Made by a program: the position numbers and the translations under genes | Notes under the pieces: generated by a model | What the model saw: the letters and a program-made list of their open reading frames with translations, nothing else | What the model was told of the DNA's origin: nothing | Database searches by the model: none | In this document: in pieces, positions 60,509 to 64,000 of the stretch | Numbering within the stretch: the stretch's first letter is position 1 | Layout of the letters: the number at the start of each line of letters is the position of its first letter | Origin: Streptomyces laurentii | GTDB taxonomy: Bacteria; Actinomycetota; Actinomycetes; Streptomycetales; Streptomycetaceae | Direction of reading: 5' to 3' | DNA: 64,000 nt | Assembly: GCA_002355495.1 (NCBI GenBank) | Contig: AP017424.1 | Span: forward strand, 6,823,501 to 6,887,500

Positions 60509-61375
60509 ATGGAACGCATCGTGAACACGGACCTCGGCGGCTACCTGCGGCAGATGCGCGAACGCGTCCGGCCCGAACAGCGCGGGCTCCGCCCCGGCGG
60601 CACCCGACGGGTCCCCGGACTGCGGCGCGAGCAGGTGGCCGCGCTCGCGGGCGTGAGCCAGACGTACTACACCCGGCTCGAACAGGCCCAGACGGCGCAC
60701 GCCTCGCCCCAGGTCCTGCTCGCGCTCGCCCGCGCCCTGGACCCCGACGAACGGGACTACCTGCTCAAGATCGGTACGCCGGTACGCGACCCGGAACGGC
60801 CGGCGCCGTGCGACGACCAGGTGAGCCCGGCCACGCGGATGCTGCTGACCTCACTCGGCACCGTGGCGGCGGCCGTCCTGAACTACCGCTGCGACGTCCT
60901 CGCCTGGAACCCGCTGTTCCACCGGCTCTTCGCGCCCCACCTCGACGCCGACGCGCCGGAACGGTCCGAACAGCGGCCCAACGTCATCCGCGCGAACTTC
61001 CTGGACGACGACGTCCGCGCGCTGTACGCGGACTGGGCGACGGAGTCCGCGTCGAACGTGACGTATCTGCGGTTCATCTCCGGCGACCACCGGCACGACC
61101 CCGAGCTGGCCGAACTGATCGGCGAACTGACCATCCGGAGCGCCGAGTTCGCGGAGCTGTGGTGCCGCCACCGGGTGGCGAACTGCATCGAGGGCACCAA
61201 GGTGCTCCGTCATCCCGCCGTCGGCGAGCTGGAGTTGATGTACCAGTCCGCCGACCTCCAGGATGGCAACATCCTGAAGGTCTACCACGCCGAACCCGGC
61301 TCCCCGCACGAAGCGGTGCTGCGCCTGCTCGACCCGGGCCCGGGCCCGGGCGCGGCCCCCGGGCGCTCCCGCTGA
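60509..61375 (+). CDS. XRE-family regulator with MmyB-type ligand domain
   Basis: A 288-aa regulator. The helix-turn-helix spans about 12-80 (RRVPGLRREQVAALAGVSQT, YYTRLEQAQTAHASPQVL). The C-terminal domain (about 105-275) is the MmyB-like ligand-binding PAS-type fold (NYRCDVLAWNPLFHRLFA, ELWCRHRVANCIEGTKVLRHPAVGELEL). Start ATG 60509. The gene begins 53 bp after the MFS transporter on the same strand, so it may control that exporter or read through from it. Confidence 0.9.
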   Translation: MERIVNTDLGGYLRQMRERVRPEQRGLRPGGTRRVPGLRREQVAALAGVSQTYYTRLEQAQTAHASPQVLLALARALDPDERDYLLKIGTPVRDPERPAPCDDQVSPATRMLLTSLGTVAAAVLNYRCDVLAWNPLFHRLFAPHLDADAPERSEQRPNVIRANFLDDDVRALYADWATESASNVTYLRFISGDHRHDPELAELIGELTIRSAEFAELWCRHRVANCIEGTKVLRHPAVGELELMYQSADLQDGNILKVYHAEPGSPHEAVLRLLDPGPGPGAAPGRSR

Positions 61376-61398
61376 CCGCGAGCGCCCGGCGGGGCGGG

Positions 61399-61869
61399 TC
61401 AGTCCTCGGGGACCAGCCGGATGCCGGTGACCAAGTCAGGCTGGATGCGGACGACATGGTCCGAGCGCTGGTCGGTCCAGGGCTTGAGGATCGCCCGGTA
61501 GCGGGCCGCCTCCTCGGGGTCCGTGACCAGGTGGCAGTAGCCCGTGACGACGACGCTCCAGCCGAGCCGGGCCGTGAGGTCGATGTCGTCGGCCTCGTAC
61601 GCGACGACGACGCCGCGCGCCCCCGCCTGCTGGGCGTGCAGCGTCAGCGCGGCGCCCTCGTGGGTGCGGATGATGATGTCTCCGCCGTCCACGAGGTGGT
61701 TCACCGGGCGGATGGCGGGGAGGGCCTGCCGGGTGAAGACGATCCGGCCGAGCGGTACCCCGGACAGGAGCCGCAGCGCCTCGTCTCCGTCCAGTTCGAC
61801 CGTACGGCGCCGGGGCTCCGCACCGGTGTCGGCGGCGCGGTCGGGGGCAGGGGCGGCGGCTTCGTTCAC
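61399..61869 (-). CDS. Pyridoxamine 5'-phosphate oxidase-like flavin/F420 protein
   Basis: A 156-aa split-barrel protein: RLLSGVPLGRIVFTRQALPA (about 30-49), PVNHLVDGGDIIIRTHEGAAL (about 53-73), and the C-terminal LVTGIRL strand. This is the PNPOx-like group that binds FMN or F420 and often detoxifies nitro compounds or senses redox. The N-terminal 20 residues are disordered. GTG 61869 follows GGAAGG. It is convergent with the XRE gene; the two stops are 23 bp apart. Confidence 0.87.
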   Translation of the reverse strand: MNEAAAPAPDRAADTGAEPRRRTVELDGDEALRLLSGVPLGRIVFTRQALPAIRPVNHLVDGGDIIIRTHEGAALTLHAQQAGARGVVVAYEADDIDLTARLGWSVVVTGYCHLVTDPEEAARYRAILKPWTDQRSDHVVRIQPDLVTGIRLVPED

Positions 61870-62090
61870 TGGTGCCTTCCTGGGCCTTGCGTGGGGAGTC
61901 GCGGCGTGCGCGACCGAGGCGGGGCACACCGGCCCCGGTGCCCTCAGTAGACGGCACGCGCCCAGCACGGGGAAGGGCCGTTCGGCCCCTGCCGTCTCGG
62001 CGACGCCTCCCTGTTCACTGAGGAACGGACCTCGATGGTCCCACGAGACGACAGGCGGCGGACATCGGAGGCCGGGAAGTGGGGAAAGGC

Positions 62091-62591
62091 ATGATCGGAG
62101 TGGTGGGGCACGAGGATCTGCCGCCGGACACGTCGGCCCTCGTCGAGCGGGAGCTGCGGGTACGCCTGGAGCGGTACGCCGAACCGGCCCCCGGTCTGGT
62201 CCGCGCCGGCGCCGGCCCCGCCGCCGCGTTCGCCCGCGCGATACGGGCCGCCGGACGCGGCCTCGTCGCCCTGCTGCCCGCCCAGGGCGCTGTGCCCGCG
62301 CCGCTTCCCTCGCGCGCCGTGGAACCGGCCCGCGAGGTGATGGCGCTCGCCGCCGAGGTGCGGCTGCTGGCCTACGACCCGGCCGACCGCGACGCCTGCG
62401 TCCGCGCCGACGAGGCGCTGATCCAGCACTGCGACCACGTGCTCGCGGTCTGGGACGGATCGCCCACCAACGGGCGGGACGCCACCGCGCACATGGTCGC
62501 CTACGCGCGGGCGCGCGGGAAGCAGGTGGAGGTCGTGTGGCCGGTCGGGGCGGTACGCACGCCGGTGCGGGGCGCGGCCCGGTCCGCCTGA
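62091..62591 (+). CDS. SLOG-like nucleotide-binding protein
   Basis: A 166-aa protein with a Rossmann-type layout. It begins MIGVVGHEDLPPDT, has a central VRLLAYDPADRDAC strand, and ends LIQHCDHVLAVWDGSPTNGRDATAHM then RARGKQVEVVWPVGA. The D-G-x-P-x-x-G-x-D-x-T block and the late strand resemble SLOG domains, which bind nucleotide-derived ligands. ATG 62091 is taken as start; GTG 62079, behind CGGAGG, is an equal alternative and adds four residues. Function unknown; the neighbours are unrelated. Confidence 0.7.
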   Translation: MIGVVGHEDLPPDTSALVERELRVRLERYAEPAPGLVRAGAGPAAAFARAIRAAGRGLVALLPAQGAVPAPLPSRAVEPAREVMALAAEVRLLAYDPADRDACVRADEALIQHCDHVLAVWDGSPTNGRDATAHMVAYARARGKQVEVVWPVGAVRTPVRGAARSA

Positions 62592-63232
62592 GGCGCGCCC
62601 GCCGGACCCGGTGCGGCGCGGATCGCGTTCTACCGGGTCGTCGTCGTGCTCGATGGCGGCCATGCTCGGTGGCTGTCGCGCTTGGTCACTGTGGTGAGAG
62701 ACGTGTGGTGTGGATTCACGGGGTACGGATCGTGGGGCCCGGCGCCGTTACGGGCGCGGTGCGCCGCGGGGGCCGGCCCCCGCCGTCCGCCGGTGTGCTG
62801 CGGCGGCGCGGTGCGAGGGTCGCGCGCGGTCGGCTCGTCCGGCCGGGGTCCGGTCCGGTTCGTCCGGTCCGGACCCCGCCGCCTTGCCGGCCGCCGCCCG
62901 TCCGTCAAACGGGTGGAAGCTTGGGCGGCCCGGAGATGCCGGCCCCGGCCCCGGGGGACGGTCCGGGTCGCAGCGGGGCGGGCACCCCAGGTCGCGAGAG
63001 AGAGTCGACCACGGGGGCCGGGAGCGCACCTAGGGCCGTTCGACCCTGGGGGACCGGGGCCGAACGGCCTGGGGTCCCTGTTGTCATACTGACGATCGAT
63101 TCCGTGTCCGGGCCGGGTGGCCCGGACCGCTGGCCCCCACCGCCGTGGTGGCCGACGCCCTGACCAGGAGTTGCTGGTGAAGCACCGTCCCACTCGTCCG
63201 ATCGCCCCCGCGGCCGCGGCGCCGCGTCCGAC
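62592..63232. other. Intergenic region before DevR gene
   Basis: About 640 bp. Open frames are GC artefacts. The last 200 bp contain inverted repeats (63034-63078), a CATACT-type -10 (about 63085-63090) and a possible short ORF at 63178-63239 behind AGGAG. Confidence 0.4.
63034..63078. promoter_or_regulatory. DevR-type inverted repeats
   Basis: GGCCGTTCG (63034-63042) and CGAACGGCC (63061-63069) form 9-bp arms. An overlapping GGGACC (63050-63055) / GGTCCC (63073-63078) pair resembles DevR/DosR half-sites. It lies 155 bp before the response-regulator gene, so autoregulation is plausible. Confidence 0.45.
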
Positions 63233-63955
63233 GTGCTGACCGCCGGCCGGCCCGCCGCCGGTTCCGGCGAGCCCGTGCGGGTCTTCCTGCTCGACGACCA
63301 CGAGGTCGTCCGCCGGGGTGTGCGCGACCTGCTCGAGGCCGAACCCGACATCGTGGTGGTCGGCGAGGCCGCGAACGCGCGCGAGGCGCTGGCCCGGGTG
63401 CCCGCGACCCGGCCCGACGTGGCCGTGCTCGACGTCCGTCTCGGCAACGCGACCGGCGGCGACCACGAGGGTGTCGAGGTGTGCCGGGAGCTGCGGGCCG
63501 AGCTGCCCGAGCTGGCCTGCCTGATGCTGACCTCGTTCGACGACGACGAGGCCCTGTTCGACGCGATCATGGCGGGTGCCGCCGGATACGTGCTCAAGCA
63601 GATCGGCGGCTCGGACCTGATCGCCGCCGTCCGTACGGTCGCCACGGGCAAGTCCCTGCTCGACCCGCGGATGACGAGCCGGGTCATGGCCCGGATCCGT
63701 GAGCCCGAGCCGGAGCCGGAGTCGTCGGTGCCCCGGGAGCTGGACCGGCTCTCGCCCCGGGAGCTGGAGATCCTCGATCTCATCGGCCTCGGTCTGACGA
63801 ACCGCCAGATCGCCGAGCGGCTCTTCCTCGCCGAGAAGACCGTGAAGAACCGCGTCTCGTCCATCCTCGGCAAGCTGGGGGTCGGCCGCCGGATCCAGGC
63901 CGCGATGATCGCCGAACGCCTCCGGGAGAACCCGGGCCGCCCGCCCGTTTCCTGA
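63233..63955 (+). CDS. NarL/DevR-type response regulator
   Basis: A 240-aa two-component regulator. Receiver domain (about 16-145): VFLLDDHEVVRRG (acidic pair), AVLDVRLGN with phospho-acceptor Asp near residue 66, LTSFDDDEALFD, and AAGYVLKQIGG with the conserved Lys. LuxR-type DNA-binding domain about 172-232 (LSPRELEILDLIGLGLTNRQ, IAERLFLAEKTVKNRVSSIL). This fits the DevR/DosR/OsdR group for hypoxia or dormancy. GTG 63233 is chosen; a coupled short ORF overlaps it. No sensor kinase is in the window. Confidence 0.93.
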   Translation: MLTAGRPAAGSGEPVRVFLLDDHEVVRRGVRDLLEAEPDIVVVGEAANAREALARVPATRPDVAVLDVRLGNATGGDHEGVEVCRELRAELPELACLMLTSFDDDEALFDAIMAGAAGYVLKQIGGSDLIAAVRTVATGKSLLDPRMTSRVMARIREPEPEPESSVPRELDRLSPRELEILDLIGLGLTNRQIAERLFLAEKTVKNRVSSILGKLGVGRRIQAAMIAERLRENPGRPPVS

Positions 63956-63965
63956 GCCGAGCGCA

Positions 63966-63992
63966 GAACTCCCGCCCTGCTTCCGGGAGTTC
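63966..63992 (+). terminator. Hairpin after response regulator
   Basis: 9-bp arms GAACTCCCG (63966-63974) and CGGGAGTTC (63984-63992) with a 9-base loop, 11 bp after the stop. Confidence 0.7.
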
Positions 63993-64000
63993 ACGTAAAG

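Noticed and set aside
62646..63092. 148-codon frame upstream of the response regulator
   Set aside because: Arg/Gly/Pro-rich composition, no ribosome site, overlaps the regulatory repeats.

Overview
The sequence reads as a Streptomyces (or very close actinomycete) chromosome. GC content is above 70% across most of the window with strong third-position GC bias, GTG starts are common, and the gene families are typical: a 2-methylisoborneol (2-MIB) terpene pair, LAL/LuxR and MmyB-type regulators, two cytochromes P450, tandem ABC-F proteins, DHA2 drug exporters, TetR regulators and a DevR/NarL response regulator. Most genes are monocistronic or in short operons.

Left chromosomal block (1-23,039). 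It opens inside a 2-MIB synthase followed by its geranyl-diphosphate methyltransferase. Next come a Clp/Hsp100 ATPase with a small partner, an inositol-monophosphatase homologue that has lost two metal ligands, a dehydrogenase-AHSA1 fusion, and an AhpD-like protein facing a HAD hydrolase across a palindrome. A trypsin-like protein lacking its catalytic His, a LAL regulator, DinB and GNAT proteins, a beta-lactamase-fold hydrolase, a PAP2/EamA pair (EamA frameshifted) facing a TetR gene, DUF488, a P450 and DUF309 follow.

Integrated island (23,071-37,762, about 14.7 kb). A tRNA-Pro(GGG) gene is followed by a tyrosine recombinase. The last 43 bp of the tRNA are repeated exactly at 37,720-37,762, which marks the two attachment sites. 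The cargo looks dedicated to biological conflict. It holds a 3-TM membrane protein coupled to a Gly-rich peptide, a 1,568-aa protein with an N-terminal nuclease-like domain, a STAND-type NTPase and a long helical C-terminus (Avs-like). It also holds a four-gene coupled operon whose first two products carry matching short NNTxS...QA motifs like those of NLR-associated amyloid signalling, and a membrane Ser/Thr kinase. The island is visibly less GC-rich than its flanks.

Scarred accessory block (37,763-48,000). Just outside the right attachment site lies the C-terminal remnant of a second integrase, so this tRNA has been used more than once. A threonine-synthase-like PLP enzyme, a YheO/DauR regulator and a RidA deaminase form an intact coupled set. 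Around them are two paralogous secreted proteins, a HAF-repeat protein, an L32 paralogue, a GNAT enzyme and several broken genes. The broken genes are a transposase remnant, a frameshifted secreted protein, a frameshifted acidic protein, and a TetR gene and an aldehyde dehydrogenase gene that have both lost their 5' ends at one junction.

Right chromosomal block (48,000-64,000). Two ABC-F genes are preceded by a short leader peptide. A GMC oxidoreductase diverges from a second P450. Then come an M15 D-Ala-D-Ala carboxypeptidase, a TetR gene with a DHA2 exporter whose promoter carries embedded palindromes, a second exporter, an XRE/MmyB regulator, a pyridoxamine-oxidase-like protein, a SLOG-like protein and a DevR-type response regulator with upstream inverted repeats.
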